The notes: generated by a model from the sequence alone, not told the origin. 64,000 nt of DNA from Bacteroides sp. (GCA_023665085.1 JAMPEQ010000002.1:62001-126000); one strand, 5' to 3'; positions 18,680 to 28,675 are shown, numbered from the stretch's first letter. Made by a program: numbers and translations.

Positions 18680-19501
18680 TCAATTATTCGAATCATTTAA
18701 AGAGCTTGCACCGCATGGTGAGCAGCTGCCATCTCTGTCAACAGGGAAGAATTCGTCAACAGGGAATTCAATTGACTGGAAGGTTTCACAAGGATTTGAA
18801 GTGTTGCAGTCACATTCCCTGTCAGGAATACAGTAATCATATGCAGGAATAAGAATCTGTGTATCTCTCTCCATCTGAACTATTGAGAAAAGACCAAGAG
18901 TAACTGTAACAGCCTTAGCTGTAGAGCCTGTTGTCATCGTATCCTCTATAGTATTCAAAATAGACTGCGGGAATGAAGTACAGCATGGAGAACTGCAATT
19001 ACAAGCCTCGCAAATATCAGTTGAAAGAATTACAGGATCAACTGCCTGTACTTTTGCCACCGGATTTGTATACTGTGGCGCAACCGGACAGTCAAGAGCC
19101 TCACTGTTTGGATTAGATACGAATACCTTTACATCACCATCACTACCGTAAAGAATACACTTTTTATTAAACTGTGCAAAGCCTATAGCTACCTGCGGTG
19201 TTGTGCATGGTGCTGCATATGTGTCAAAGCAAAGCTTGAAGTAGAAAGTAATATCAACGCTGTAAAAGCCCCTGTTAAACGGCACTTCTTCAACATCAAT
19301 ACTCACCTCTTCAATTGCACAGTCCCTTGTTTTGATTGTAACAGCGTCATCAATCAAGCGCTGACTGCGTGAAAAAAATGTAACTCTTAAATCCTCAAGA
19401 CAGTCTTTGCTTACACAGCTGTCAAATATACGCTTTGTATCAATGCAGACAGCCTCATTTACTCGTCTTTCACCTGTGTCAATAATTGGATTATCAGGCA
19501 T
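18680..19501 (-). CDS. Conserved cysteine-rich protein of unknown function
   Basis: 273 residues with 19 cysteines, many in pairs (ICEACNC, SPCC, ECDC, CSPCG), no signal peptide and no membrane span. The segment VPFNRGFYSVDITFYF and the early CIDTKRIFDSC are reminiscent of a family of unknown role widespread in Clostridia; a spore-coat or metal-linked role is speculation. It uses the ATG at 19501 with AAGGAG upstream, but that site lies in the 3' arm of a terminator-like hairpin (19502-19559). It lies downstream of the GH39-like gene. I cannot name a function. Confidence 0.7.
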   Translation of the reverse strand: MPDNPIIDTGERRVNEAVCIDTKRIFDSCVSKDCLEDLRVTFFSRSQRLIDDAVTIKTRDCAIEEVSIDVEEVPFNRGFYSVDITFYFKLCFDTYAAPCTTPQVAIGFAQFNKKCILYGSDGDVKVFVSNPNSEALDCPVAPQYTNPVAKVQAVDPVILSTDICEACNCSSPCCTSFPQSILNTIEDTMTTGSTAKAVTVTLGLFSIVQMERDTQILIPAYDYCIPDRECDCNTSNPCETFQSIEFPVDEFFPVDRDGSCSPCGASSLNDSNN

Positions 19502-19559
19502 AAAAAAACTCCTTCATTAAGTATTGAAGTAAACTTCAGTACATTCTATGAAGGAGTTT
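19502..19559 (-). terminator. Terminator-like hairpin containing the ribosome binding site of the cysteine-rich gene
   Basis: On the minus strand AAACTCCTTCAT (from 19559-19548) pairs perfectly with ATGAAGGAGTTT (19517-19506), enclosing a small inner hairpin (TGAAG/CTTCA). Seven T follow and then directly the ATG at 19501. It starts 19 bases past the GH39-like stop. The AAGGAG in the 3' arm is the only ribosome binding site for the cysteine-rich gene, so the same structure can end transcription or hide the site. Confidence 0.75.
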
Positions 19560-19577
19560 CTTAAATGTTCATCAAAT

Positions 19578-22163
19578 TTATTTAGAAATTTCTGATAATT
19601 CCATTTCGTATATATGCGGAATATAAGTTGTATTGTTATCAAACTTTCTGTTTCCGCTGTTGGTAAGAGTAATAGTATTCCTGCCCTGTTTCAAATTAAC
19701 ATAACATGTAACCGTTTGGCAGGCAGACCAGTCATATGTGTTTCTGCAGTAAATATCCTGTGATTTTCCGTTTGCGGTAACAGTGACATAACGTTCAATA
19801 AGATCAACATTATAATCATGCTTTCCACCCTCATCATTATTGGAATAACGAATCGTAAGGGCATAGATACCCTCATTATCTGCATTGCAGTCAAATACTG
19901 CTTTTCCACCATCACAGGAAATACCTGTAAGATAATCATTTGCATTTACATCATCGGTTTCAATTTTTGCACCGCCTGACAGCACCGCATCTTTTACAGA
20001 AAGCAATTCACTGTCAAATTCATTACCTGTTAGACCAACAGTCAAAGAAATATCTTTGAAAGTTTTGACATCAATATAGTTCAGTCCCTTCATAAGATAA
20101 ACGGCAGTGTCATCACCATTCATTCTGAACTTCTGATTATTGACATAGGCTGTACAGCTGTCTGCACCAACAGCAGTTATATCATAATAATCATCATATG
20201 GTGCTACAACTAAAAATGACTTTGTCTTTTCATCTGTTCGGTCACTGTCATTAAGCACTGCAATTTTCTCTGCCTCACTTTTCATAACAAGCATGCTGTC
20301 TAGCACAATTGTGCCTTCATTATGAGTAAATGAAATTGTATGCTCACCCTTTGTCAAACTATAACCATTTAGCACATAATTATCTGTATATTCACTTTTA
20401 ATTGTATTATGAAACTGAACAGTGCTTTCTTCATCATCAATCTTCATATGACTTGTTGAAACTGTTCTGTGATCAGGGTTCTGCTTATTATTTTCATCAT
20501 ATTCGCCGTCATTCGAATTACCAAAGATAATATTCAGGTCATATTCACTATCTTCAGGTACAGAAAAAGTAAGCTTTACACCATCTCCATCCTTTTCCAT
20601 TCCGCCTACCATACCGTCTTTTTCACCCGATGTGGCATAAGCACTTGAATATGTATAGGCATTGCCCATAAGCTCGCCGTTTTCAAATTCAAAGCGCTCA
20701 ATAAATCTGTCGTTTTTATAGTTGTCATCAGTATCTTCAACAGTCTCAATGATAATATGATATGCACTTGACTCCTGCATATCATTCATATCTATGGTTA
20801 AATTGCTGTCAAGACTGTTATGATATGTTTTACTCAAAATTACAGGAGCTTCCACAACACCTGAAAGTCCTTTGTATAAAACCTCTTCAATAGTTACACA
20901 TACTTTTTGATTATACAGCTTTGAAGAGTCCAGATTTTTAAGCTTTACTACCGCAGAACCGTCTCTTCCGCCGCAAATAAGCTCAATCTTATCCTCACTG
21001 TCATTAATGCAGGCAATGCCCATAAAGCCCTTAGAAGAGAGCTTTGCCTTGCCCTGCAGAGCTTTACCCAAATTAGACTTAAACAAATCCTGGTATGAGG
21101 TTTTGACAGTCTGTCCCTCCAAATCAGCATACCACCTGTAAAGCCACCAGTTTGAATTAGGGCTATTGGCATCTGCAGCCACATCGCAAAGATTGTTGGC
21201 CAAACGCCAATATGCATTGTCAGCATACACTTTACTGCTTTCAATCTGAGTTATATACTGAAGCATTTTTCCGGGCAGACCGTTATCGTTCATTCTTCCG
21301 TATTCAGTAACTATAATAGGCAATTCATCAATGCCTAAATTCTTCTCAATATTACGGTAATCATTTACATGACTCTGCCAGTGATATATAGAACTGTCGT
21401 TAAGCTCATGATAAATCATAACTTCTGGAATACAGTCATTGGCAGCACAGTATTCCATAAAATTTTTGATTTCACTGTTGTCATAATCACAGAATCCGGG
21501 ACCGCCTATAGTTGAATCAGGCACAAGAGATTTTACTAAATCATATGTTATTTTCCATGCTTCAAAAAAATTCTTTTCACCCTGCGAATTATATTGTCCG
21601 TAAACTCCGTAAGTGCTGTCACTGCTATCTGCAGTTTCACCAAACCAAACACCATTATCGCATTCATTATACAAACAGTATACAAGTTTGTCACTATATG
21701 GCTTATTCTTAAGCTCATTGACCGCTTTTTCAACCTTAGGAAGATAATCGTTCTGCAAAAAATCCTTCCAGTTATAATTACCTTCAGAACGCATTTTTTC
21801 AATGCTGTCATGTTCATAATACCAGGTAGAATAGGCATCCTGAAGATAAACAACAATATAATCTGTATTATCAAGCTGGGAATAAACATGGTCAACATCA
21901 CCTATAGGATGCTGAAGTCCGTTAATAACCTTTTGAGATACAGTAGATATATCTATACTCTCAGTCATATTTTTTGACGGTACACCCTCTTCAGCAATGC
22001 CATACAAGTAACCTGAAGCACCGGTAGTTACATTACCGGTTTTCTCACTGAAATCAGCTGTTAAGGACGGCGTATAAAACAACATAAAACCGCCGGCACT
22101 GATACCAAGCAAAATGACCATACATACAATTATACTGATAAATACCTTTAAAAACTTTTTCAT
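19578..22163 (-). CDS. Membrane-anchored glycoside hydrolase, GH39-like (clan GH-A), with CBM-type modules
   Basis: 861 residues. A hydrophobic segment at 5-28 looks like a signal anchor. Residues about 40-380 resemble a clan GH-A (beta/alpha)8 hydrolase of GH39 type, with probable acid/base Glu167 in YNECDNG and nucleophile Glu287 in IVTEYG. Two beta-sandwich stretches (about 495-620 and 735-855, containing FEFENGEL and the NTITLTNSGNR end) resemble CBM6/CBM35 sugar-binding modules. This fits extracellular polysaccharide breakdown; the substrate cannot be read from sequence. It starts 1 base after the lipid-kinase stop, so is co-transcribed with it and galK. Confidence 0.65.
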   Translation of the reverse strand: MKKFLKVFISIIVCMVILLGISAGGFMLFYTPSLTADFSEKTGNVTTGASGYLYGIAEEGVPSKNMTESIDISTVSQKVINGLQHPIGDVDHVYSQLDNTDYIVVYLQDAYSTWYYEHDSIEKMRSEGNYNWKDFLQNDYLPKVEKAVNELKNKPYSDKLVYCLYNECDNGVWFGETADSSDSTYGVYGQYNSQGEKNFFEAWKITYDLVKSLVPDSTIGGPGFCDYDNSEIKNFMEYCAANDCIPEVMIYHELNDSSIYHWQSHVNDYRNIEKNLGIDELPIIVTEYGRMNDNGLPGKMLQYITQIESSKVYADNAYWRLANNLCDVAADANSPNSNWWLYRWYADLEGQTVKTSYQDLFKSNLGKALQGKAKLSSKGFMGIACINDSEDKIELICGGRDGSAVVKLKNLDSSKLYNQKVCVTIEEVLYKGLSGVVEAPVILSKTYHNSLDSNLTIDMNDMQESSAYHIIIETVEDTDDNYKNDRFIERFEFENGELMGNAYTYSSAYATSGEKDGMVGGMEKDGDGVKLTFSVPEDSEYDLNIIFGNSNDGEYDENNKQNPDHRTVSTSHMKIDDEESTVQFHNTIKSEYTDNYVLNGYSLTKGEHTISFTHNEGTIVLDSMLVMKSEAEKIAVLNDSDRTDEKTKSFLVVAPYDDYYDITAVGADSCTAYVNNQKFRMNGDDTAVYLMKGLNYIDVKTFKDISLTVGLTGNEFDSELLSVKDAVLSGGAKIETDDVNANDYLTGISCDGGKAVFDCNADNEGIYALTIRYSNNDEGGKHDYNVDLIERYVTVTANGKSQDIYCRNTYDWSACQTVTCYVNLKQGRNTITLTNSGNRKFDNNTTYIPHIYEMELSEISK

Positions 22164-22164
22164 T

Positions 22165-23124
22165 TTAATCCTTTATATAGCAAAGCTTAAGCGCCTTGCT
22201 GTCTACTTTAAAATTCACTTCACTATAGTCGAAATTTTCTCCATCACAGTTGCCAAGAAGAGCTTCTCCGTCAACAGACCAGATTCGACCTGATACTATG
22301 CAGCCCTGATGAACACGCTTGCTGTCTTCTTCCTTGAGTGTGCCGGCAGAATATTTTGGAATCAGCGGAACTGCTTCCGGAATGGACAAACCATCAACAA
22401 GTGCATAATCCAGTATGCCGTCATCCAATACAGAATCAGGTGCAGGACAAAATCCGCCGCCATAATAGCTCGCGTTGCATATTGCAAACAGAGCATAATC
22501 CTTGTTTTCACATGTCATCTTATATTTTTCGCCTGTCTCCTTGTCAATGCATGTAATATCATAATTTATTTTATAGTGCATTGGTTTAGCTATAACAGGA
22601 AATATAGCCAGATTATAAGCCTGATGGCCAAGGAAGTGAAATTTTCCTGCAATTTTTCTTCCAATAGTTTCAACTATTGTATCAAGACCATAGCTCATTA
22701 CATTGATGCACTTTTCTCCGTTATAGTCAATCAGATCAATAGGCTTAACATCATACTTAATTTTACCATTATAAAAGCCAAATGCTTTTATAACATTTTC
22801 AACATTTATTTTCTTCGTACCATATATTTTTTTTGCAAAATCATTTCCTGTACCGAGGGGTAAAAGCATCAGCGGTGTATCTGTACCTGCCAGACCATTT
22901 GCAATTTCGTGAACCGTTCCGTCACCGCCGCAGGATACAATCACACAGTCCTTACCATATTTCTCGGAATACTTGCGTGCGATATTTTCAGCGTCACCCT
23001 TATACTTTGTTTTTTCTAATATCATTTCATCATCAATATGACGAAAGGTAGATTTTATTCTTGAAAAAATTTTCTGTTTGTCATCTTTTCCTGCAATAGG
23101 ATTTACTACAAATATATATTTCAA
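22165..23124 (-). CDS. Diacylglycerol/lipid kinase (YegS/BmrU family)
   Basis: Cytosolic lipid kinase that phosphorylates diacylglycerol or a related lipid with ATP. 319 residues from the TTG at 23124, chosen because AGAGGGAA lies 8 bases upstream and the protein then begins MKYIFVVNPIAGK, the canonical family start; the longer frame to 23211 runs into galK. SCGGDGTVHE and PLGTGNDFA are the nucleotide-binding motifs. Its role next to galK and a glycosidase is unclear. Confidence 0.88.
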   Translation of the reverse strand: MKYIFVVNPIAGKDDKQKIFSRIKSTFRHIDDEMILEKTKYKGDAENIARKYSEKYGKDCVIVSCGGDGTVHEIANGLAGTDTPLMLLPLGTGNDFAKKIYGTKKINVENVIKAFGFYNGKIKYDVKPIDLIDYNGEKCINVMSYGLDTIVETIGRKIAGKFHFLGHQAYNLAIFPVIAKPMHYKINYDITCIDKETGEKYKMTCENKDYALFAICNASYYGGGFCPAPDSVLDDGILDYALVDGLSIPEAVPLIPKYSAGTLKEEDSKRVHQGCIVSGRIWSVDGEALLGNCDGENFDYSEVNFKVDSKALKLCYIKD

Positions 23125-23162
23125 TTCAAATTCCCTCTTTTTAATACTTAGTATTATAGTGT

Positions 23163-24437
23163 TCAGATTACTCTTGTTCCGCCTACAGGACGCACAATAA
23201 GTATGTAACATGAACCTACTCCGAATACATCATCCATGGTATTTTTAAATTCATCAAGCTTGTCATCCTTTACAAAAGCCTGAATTGTACCTGCAAAACC
23301 GCCGCCGTGAACTCTGTATCCGCAAGGAAGAATTTCATCAGCAAGACAAAGTGCAACCGAAAGCTTCTGCTCTGTAGGATTAGCAGGTGAAAAAACATTT
23401 TGGTTATACATATATGATGATAAGCCTGACTCTGTAATATTCTCTAAAAACTTGTCAAAATCATTGCTTTCAAGAGCATTTACAGCACTGTCAACTCTGT
23501 TGTTTTCTTTAAAATAATGCATTGCTCTCAATATAGCTCTGTCATTAACTTTTTTTACAAGTGAAGGTAATTCAGACTTAAAGTTATCAAATTCAACCTC
23601 TCTCAATACAGTTTTGCCCATTGCCTTTGCAACTGCTTCCATTTCACCTCTTACAGCAGCATAATCATCGGTTAAATCACTGTGACTGCCGTGAGTATCA
23701 ACAATGCAAAGATTATAACCGCTTTTAGCGAAATCAAAATCAATTTTCTTAATTACCGGTGTTTCAGTATCTTTAAAATCAATTGTTACAAATGAGCCTA
23801 CCGAAGAAGCCATCTGGTCAAGGAGACCTGAAGGCTTTCCGAAAAATACATTTTCACTGTACTGAGCAGCCTTAGCAAGCTCTACAGCACTGATTTCACC
23901 ATTGTTATATAAGTGAGACACTATATTGCCGATTAGCACTTCAAATGCCGCTGAGGAAGATAAACCGGATCCTCCCATTACATCATTTGTTGTGCAGGCA
24001 TCAAAACCACCTGTTTTATACCCAAGATCATTTAATCTGGCAATAACACCCTTAATCATTGCAGCAGATTTACCACAGCTGCTTTTATCAACAGAAAGGT
24101 CGCTGATATCAATAGTATTAATTGAATGCCCCTCTGACTTTTCATTTACAGTTAATTTATCACTTTTTGCAGCAACTGCAATAGCATCAAGATTAATTGA
24201 TGCAGCTAAAACCTTACCGTTATTATGATCAGTATGATTACCGCAAATCTCTGTTCTGCCGGGAGCACTGAGCACCATAACATCTCTGTCGTCACCAAAA
24301 AGTTCAATAAACTTTTTTGCAGTTTTTATGTAGCGTGGTTTTTGATTCTCTACAGCCTTTGCTGTAACATATACAGCTTTCAGCTCATTGTCAAGATTTC
24401 CCGCTTCAATCATTCTTATTAGCTCACTTGGTTTCAT
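23163..24437 (-). CDS. galK: Galactokinase
   Basis: GHMP-family kinase making galactose 1-phosphate for the Leloir pathway. 424 residues; the galactokinase signature GRTEICGNHTDHNNG is near residue 60, the P-loop-like GGSGLSSSAAFEV near 155, and the third GHMP motif HGGGFAGT near the C-terminus. GAGGAG precedes the ATG. galT and galE are not in the window. Galactose released by the GH36 alpha-galactosidase at 45-47 kb would be a substrate, though the two loci are 20 kb apart. Confidence 0.95.
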   Translation of the reverse strand: MKPSELIRMIEAGNLDNELKAVYVTAKAVENQKPRYIKTAKKFIELFGDDRDVMVLSAPGRTEICGNHTDHNNGKVLAASINLDAIAVAAKSDKLTVNEKSEGHSINTIDISDLSVDKSSCGKSAAMIKGVIARLNDLGYKTGGFDACTTNDVMGGSGLSSSAAFEVLIGNIVSHLYNNGEISAVELAKAAQYSENVFFGKPSGLLDQMASSVGSFVTIDFKDTETPVIKKIDFDFAKSGYNLCIVDTHGSHSDLTDDYAAVRGEMEAVAKAMGKTVLREVEFDNFKSELPSLVKKVNDRAILRAMHYFKENNRVDSAVNALESNDFDKFLENITESGLSSYMYNQNVFSPANPTEQKLSVALCLADEILPCGYRVHGGGFAGTIQAFVKDDKLDEFKNTMDDVFGVGSCYILIVRPVGGTRVI

Positions 24438-24449
24438 AATTTATTCTCC

Positions 24450-25220
24450 TCATAAAACTATTTTATATTTTTCTTTCTGCGAATAAATCAATAAGGTCTG
24501 ATTCATTTGCTTTGATTTAATTCCATAGAAAGCATTAAACAGTATTGCTGAAATCCCTGTAAATGCCACAATTATTATTAATAATACAATAAACTGAACA
24601 GAAAACGGATTAAAAATAGCACCGCCGATTTTAGTGTAGATAAAAAGTCTCGGTGCATATCCCAGCACACTTAAACAGCTGTAATACACTAAATCATATC
24701 TCATAGAACCATAATATTTTGATACCATACCAAGCGGAATGGCAGGAATAAATCGTGATACGAATAAAACATACGGATTTCCGGTTCCCTTAAACTGTAT
24801 CCAGTCACGAATGAATCTAAGCTGTTTAATGCCTAAAATCATTCCTGTCCAGCCTCCGCCTATAAATTTACCCTCCTGATATTTAACAATAAAAAAGAAC
24901 AGCGAAAATACCAGATTGATTATTACAGCCTCCCACAAAGGAAATACAATACCCGATATTACGCACAAAAAGCTTATCGGAATAGGAAGCTGACATTTTG
25001 CAATATAAAGTGCAAAAATACATATAATTATCTCAACGTCACTGTCAAGTGCAACAATGGCATTATTTATTTCATTAAGCCATGTAATAAGTGTGTCAAA
25101 TCTTACCTCAAGTCTAGAGTGATTATATAAAACTATTGACAAAAACACCAGAAGTGCTGTTGTAACAAGCATTACAATTACAGATATTAACTTTGTTTGA
25201 TGGCGCTTTTGCTGTTTCAC
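24450..25220 (-). CDS. TVP38/TMEM64-type (VTT-domain) membrane protein
   Basis: About 256 residues with roughly six hydrophobic segments. The central part (VISGIVFPLWEA, then RFIPAIPLGMVSKYYG) matches the VTT/DedA-like fold, members of which include lipid scramblases and envelope proteins. I choose GTG at 25220 because GGGAG lies 8 bases upstream; the TTG-started frame to 25235 would include that site. It lies between pheA and galK with short gaps. Function unknown beyond the family. Confidence 0.75.
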   Translation of the reverse strand: MKQQKRHQTKLISVIVMLVTTALLVFLSIVLYNHSRLEVRFDTLITWLNEINNAIVALDSDVEIIICIFALYIAKCQLPIPISFLCVISGIVFPLWEAVIINLVFSLFFFIVKYQEGKFIGGGWTGMILGIKQLRFIRDWIQFKGTGNPYVLFVSRFIPAIPLGMVSKYYGSMRYDLVYYSCLSVLGYAPRLFIYTKIGGAIFNPFSVQFIVLLIIIVAFTGISAILFNAFYGIKSKQMNQTLLIYSQKEKYKIVL

Positions 25221-25242
25221 AGTGACATCTCCCAAAAAATAA

Positions 25243-26379
25243 TCAGATATATTCTTTAAAATTTCCTAAAAATTCAAATTCAGGCAATTCGTCAGACAAT
25301 GCACAGATTAAATCAAGTGTTGATTCATCCTTTACATTACCAAGAACATCAACATAAAAATAATAATTAAAATCAGCATCATTTTCTATAGGTCTTGATT
25401 CAATCTTTGTAAGGCTGAGTCCTGCCATAGAAAATCTTCCAAGTACTCGATATAAAGAACCGGTCTTGTGAGCGCATGTAAATATAAGCGAAATTTTATC
25501 TGCATCATTTGTTATAACCAGCTTTTTTGATATAACTATAAATCTGGTTCTGTTATTATTATTATTCTGAACATTTCGTTTTAAAATCTTAAGACCGTAT
25601 TTTTTTGCAGCTGATTCAGAACAAATTACTGCAATATCAGTTCTTTTTGATTCGGAAACATATTTTGCCGCAGCAGCGGTGTTAGTGTAATTTACACCAG
25701 TAAAGTCAAAATTCTTGATAAAGCTATTGCACTGAGAAAGTGCCTGAGGATGAGAATAAATCTCATGTACATCTTCATATTTCGTATCAGCCTTGGCACA
25801 CAGGCAATGCTCTATCTTTAAATCATATGCACCTACTACATAAAATCTATACTTCATAATTAGGTCATATGACTCATGAACAGAGCCGGCAGTAGAATTT
25901 TCTACAGGGATTACGCCATATTGAGCCTCACCTTTATTTACTGCCTCAAAAACATCCTCAAACTGCTTATAAAACTTTATATCAGCATCCGGAAAGAGCT
26001 TATTTGCAGTAACTCCGCTGTAAGCACCATCCACACCTTGACATGCAACGCATCCTCCCTTTGCAGACAAATTCTCGTCACCAAAGGAAGTCTTTATCGA
26101 ATCACGAAGCTCTTTTCCTCCGCCGATAATTTTATGCTGCAAAGCTCTTGATGCATCCATTGTTGCAGCAAAAACCGTTTTTATAGTCTCTCCCTGATCA
26201 CCGCATTTCTGAGCAACATTATCAAGTATCTGCTGTTCTCTTTCTGCGTTGAGCACAGGAAGTCCTCTCTCTACTTTATACTGAGCAACCTTTTCGGATA
26301 TTCCCATTCTTTTTATTAAAAGAGGAATAAGCTGTTCATCAATTTCATCAATTTCTTTTCTGAGTCCTAATAAATCCAT
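25243..26379 (-). CDS. pheA: Bifunctional chorismate mutase / prephenate dehydratase (P-protein)
   Basis: Converts chorismate to prephenate and then phenylpyruvate. Residues 1-85 form an AroQ-type chorismate mutase (LRKEIDEIDEQLIPLL); residues about 110-285 are prephenate dehydratase (NSTAGSVHESYDL); residues about 295-375 are an ACT domain with ESRP for phenylalanine feedback. 378 residues. Together with tyrA, aroB, aroA and aroC in the same run it completes most of the late aromatic pathway. An AAAGGAAA site is rather far (13 bases) from the ATG. Confidence 0.95.
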   Translation of the reverse strand: MDLLGLRKEIDEIDEQLIPLLIKRMGISEKVAQYKVERGLPVLNAEREQQILDNVAQKCGDQGETIKTVFAATMDASRALQHKIIGGGKELRDSIKTSFGDENLSAKGGCVACQGVDGAYSGVTANKLFPDADIKFYKQFEDVFEAVNKGEAQYGVIPVENSTAGSVHESYDLIMKYRFYVVGAYDLKIEHCLCAKADTKYEDVHEIYSHPQALSQCNSFIKNFDFTGVNYTNTAAAAKYVSESKRTDIAVICSESAAKKYGLKILKRNVQNNNNNRTRFIVISKKLVITNDADKISLIFTCAHKTGSLYRVLGRFSMAGLSLTKIESRPIENDADFNYYFYVDVLGNVKDESTLDLICALSDELPEFEFLGNFKEYI

Positions 26380-26409
26380 TTTACAATAAACTTTCCTTTT
26401 TATTCTCTT

Positions 26410-27483
26410 CTACATCATTAAATCGAGCAGACCAAAAGCTACAGCAGCCTCAATAACAGGCACTGCTCTTGGAACAATACAAGGATCATGCCTGCCCTTT
26501 ATAACAAGCGTTTCCTCCTCCATAGTCTGAAGATTTACACTTTTCTGCTCCTTTGATATGGATGGTGTAGGCTTAATTGCAGTTCGCACAACAATCGGTG
26601 CACCACTGGTCATACCACCAAGCACACCACCATTATAGTTCTGCATAACTTTGACACTTCCGTCTTTTATACAATAAGGATCGTTAGCCTGTGATCCTGT
26701 CATATCAGCAATACTAAAACCTGCACCAAATTCAACACCCTTTACTGCAGGCACACCAAACAGAATTGATGCCAGATGACTTTCCACTGTAGAAAAAATA
26801 TTTGCACCTATTCCTACAGGAATTCCAACTGCAAAGCACTCTATTACTCCCCCCACACTATCCTGATTCAATCTGGCTTTTTCAACAGCTTCACGCATTT
26901 TTAACTCTGCATCTGCTGAAATTGTTGCAAAAGGCTTTGAAGCTACTTCTATCAGCTCTTCCTTTGTAACCTCTGACATATCAAAGCAATCATCACATAT
27001 TCCTGCGATACTTTTGATATGAGCACCAATAACTACACCCTTTTTTTCAAGAATCTGCTTTGCAACAGCACCTGCAAATACAAGAGGAGCTGTCAGTCTT
27101 CCACTAAAATGACCTCCGCCGCGGATATCATTTTTACCATCATATTTAACATAAGCAGGATAATCACTGTGTGATGGTCTGGGAACTGACATAATGTTTG
27201 AATAGTCACCGCTTTTGGTATTAGTATTCTCAATAACCATTGCCAGCGGAGCACCTGTAGTTACATCATCAAGAACACCTGAAATAATATTAGGAAAATC
27301 CTTTTCAAGCCTCGGTGTAGCAGTTTTATCCTTACCCGGTGCTCTTCGAGCCATTTCAAAATATATTTTATCCATATCAAGCTTTATTCCGGCAGGCAGT
27401 CCGTCAATTACACAGCCGATAGCTTTGCCGTGACTTTCGCCGAATATGGAAAGCTTTACTTTATTGCCGAAATTAGATGACAT
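26410..27483 (-). CDS. aroC: Chorismate synthase
   Basis: Reduced-FMN-dependent enzyme making chorismate from EPSP. The start at 27483 (MSSNFGNKVKLSIFGESHG) gives 357 residues, has GGGAGG upstream and overlaps the aroA stop by 11 bases; the longer frame runs inside aroA. GESHGKAIG and RGGGHFSGRLTA are family signatures. Fourth gene of the aromatic operon. Confidence 0.96.
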   Translation of the reverse strand: MSSNFGNKVKLSIFGESHGKAIGCVIDGLPAGIKLDMDKIYFEMARRAPGKDKTATPRLEKDFPNIISGVLDDVTTGAPLAMVIENTNTKSGDYSNIMSVPRPSHSDYPAYVKYDGKNDIRGGGHFSGRLTAPLVFAGAVAKQILEKKGVVIGAHIKSIAGICDDCFDMSEVTKEELIEVASKPFATISADAELKMREAVEKARLNQDSVGGVIECFAVGIPVGIGANIFSTVESHLASILFGVPAVKGVEFGAGFSIADMTGSQANDPYCIKDGSVKVMQNYNGGVLGGMTSGAPIVVRTAIKPTPSISKEQKSVNLQTMEEETLVIKGRHDPCIVPRAVPVIEAAVAFGLLDLMM

Positions 27484-28675
27484 CTGCCTTACCTCCCAGC
27501 TTGTTATAATCTTCAAAAAATGATGGATATGATTTATTGATACTTTCAGCATCACTGATTTCAACTTCTCCATCAACAGCAAGTGCCGCTACAGAAAATG
27601 CCATAAGTATTCTATGATCATTAAATCCGTTTAATTTTGCATTCTTAAGAGCACACTGTCCGTTAATAATCATTCCATCGCCAGTCTCTTCAACATCAAC
27701 ACCAAGTAACCTTAGATTACTTACAACACTCTCAATTCTGTCTGATTCCTTATATCTTAGTCTTTCTGCACCTGAAATAACTGTTTTGCCCTCAGCAAAT
27801 GAAGCCATAACTGCAATAATCGGTACTAAATCAGGAATATTAGCTGCATTAACATCAGCAGCCTTCAGCGTACCCTTTTTAACAACAACACTACTTTCAT
27901 TAATCTGTACATCCGCACCAAAGCTTTTTAGAACATCTAATATTGCTTTGTCTCCCTGAGTTGAATTCATATCAAGTCCGCAGACCTCAACATCTCCGTT
28001 AATTGCTCCTGCAACAAGAAAAAAAGCAGCCTGTGACCAATCACCTTCAACATTATAATCTATTTTTTTATAATTTTGACCGCCATGAATAAGATATCCG
28101 AAATCTGTTTCTGTAACCTCAACTCCATAATCTTTCATAACCTTAACAGTCATATCAACATATGGCTTTGACTGCAGTTCAGTCGTAAGAACAACAGCAC
28201 TGTCTCCGTCAAGATTTGCAAGTGCCAGCAAAAGTCCTGTAATATACTGACTGCTGACATCACCCGCAACCTCAAAATTGCCGTTTTTCAGCTTGCCGCT
28301 TATTGTCATAGGCAAATAACCGTTACATTTCACCTCAACATTGTGCTTAGGTAAAAGATTTATATATTCGCCAACAGTTCTTGAAAGCAGACTTCCTTCA
28401 CCGCTAAAGGTTATTGTCCTGCCAAGCGTTGCAGCAACAGGTATCATAAATCTCATTGTTGAACCGCTTTCAATACAGTTTACCAAAGGCTCATTATTCT
28501 TAAGACTATTAATTACTCCGACAGTAGCCCTCATATCATTGGAATTGATAATCGGCTTAACAGTTCCGCCACCCGCTAAGTAAGAGCATATAAGAGCTCG
28601 GTGAGCCGCTGACTTTGACGGGGGAGCAACAACTCTGCCTTTTAATTCTGAACTATGTAAAAGTACTTTGCTCAT
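27473..28675 (-). CDS. aroA: EPSP synthase (3-phosphoshikimate 1-carboxyvinyltransferase)
   Basis: Joins phosphoenolpyruvate and shikimate 3-phosphate. 400 residues with SKSAAHRALI near the N-terminus, GSTMRFM in the PEP-binding loop, and RYKESDRI and FNDHRILMA in the C-terminal half. The ATG overlaps the aroB stop by one base (TAATG), so translation is probably coupled. Whether it is glyphosate-sensitive cannot be judged reliably here. Confidence 0.96.
   Translation of the reverse strand: MSKVLLHSSELKGRVVAPPSKSAAHRALICSYLAGGGTVKPIINSNDMRATVGVINSLKNNEPLVNCIESGSTMRFMIPVAATLGRTITFSGEGSLLSRTVGEYINLLPKHNVEVKCNGYLPMTISGKLKNGNFEVAGDVSSQYITGLLLALANLDGDSAVVLTTELQSKPYVDMTVKVMKDYGVEVTETDFGYLIHGGQNYKKIDYNVEGDWSQAAFFLVAGAINGDVEVCGLDMNSTQGDKAILDVLKSFGADVQINESSVVVKKGTLKAADVNAANIPDLVPIIAVMASFAEGKTVISGAERLRYKESDRIESVVSNLRLLGVDVEETGDGMIINGQCALKNAKLNGFNDHRILMAFSVAALAVDGEVEISDAESINKSYPSFFEDYNKLGGKADVI

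Noticed and set aside
23125-23211. Longer start of the lipid kinase
   Set aside because: It overlaps galK and lacks family sequence; the TTG at 23124 has the ribosome binding site and gives the canonical N-terminus.
27484-27582. Longer start of chorismate synthase
   Set aside because: It lies inside aroA in another frame and has no family sequence.
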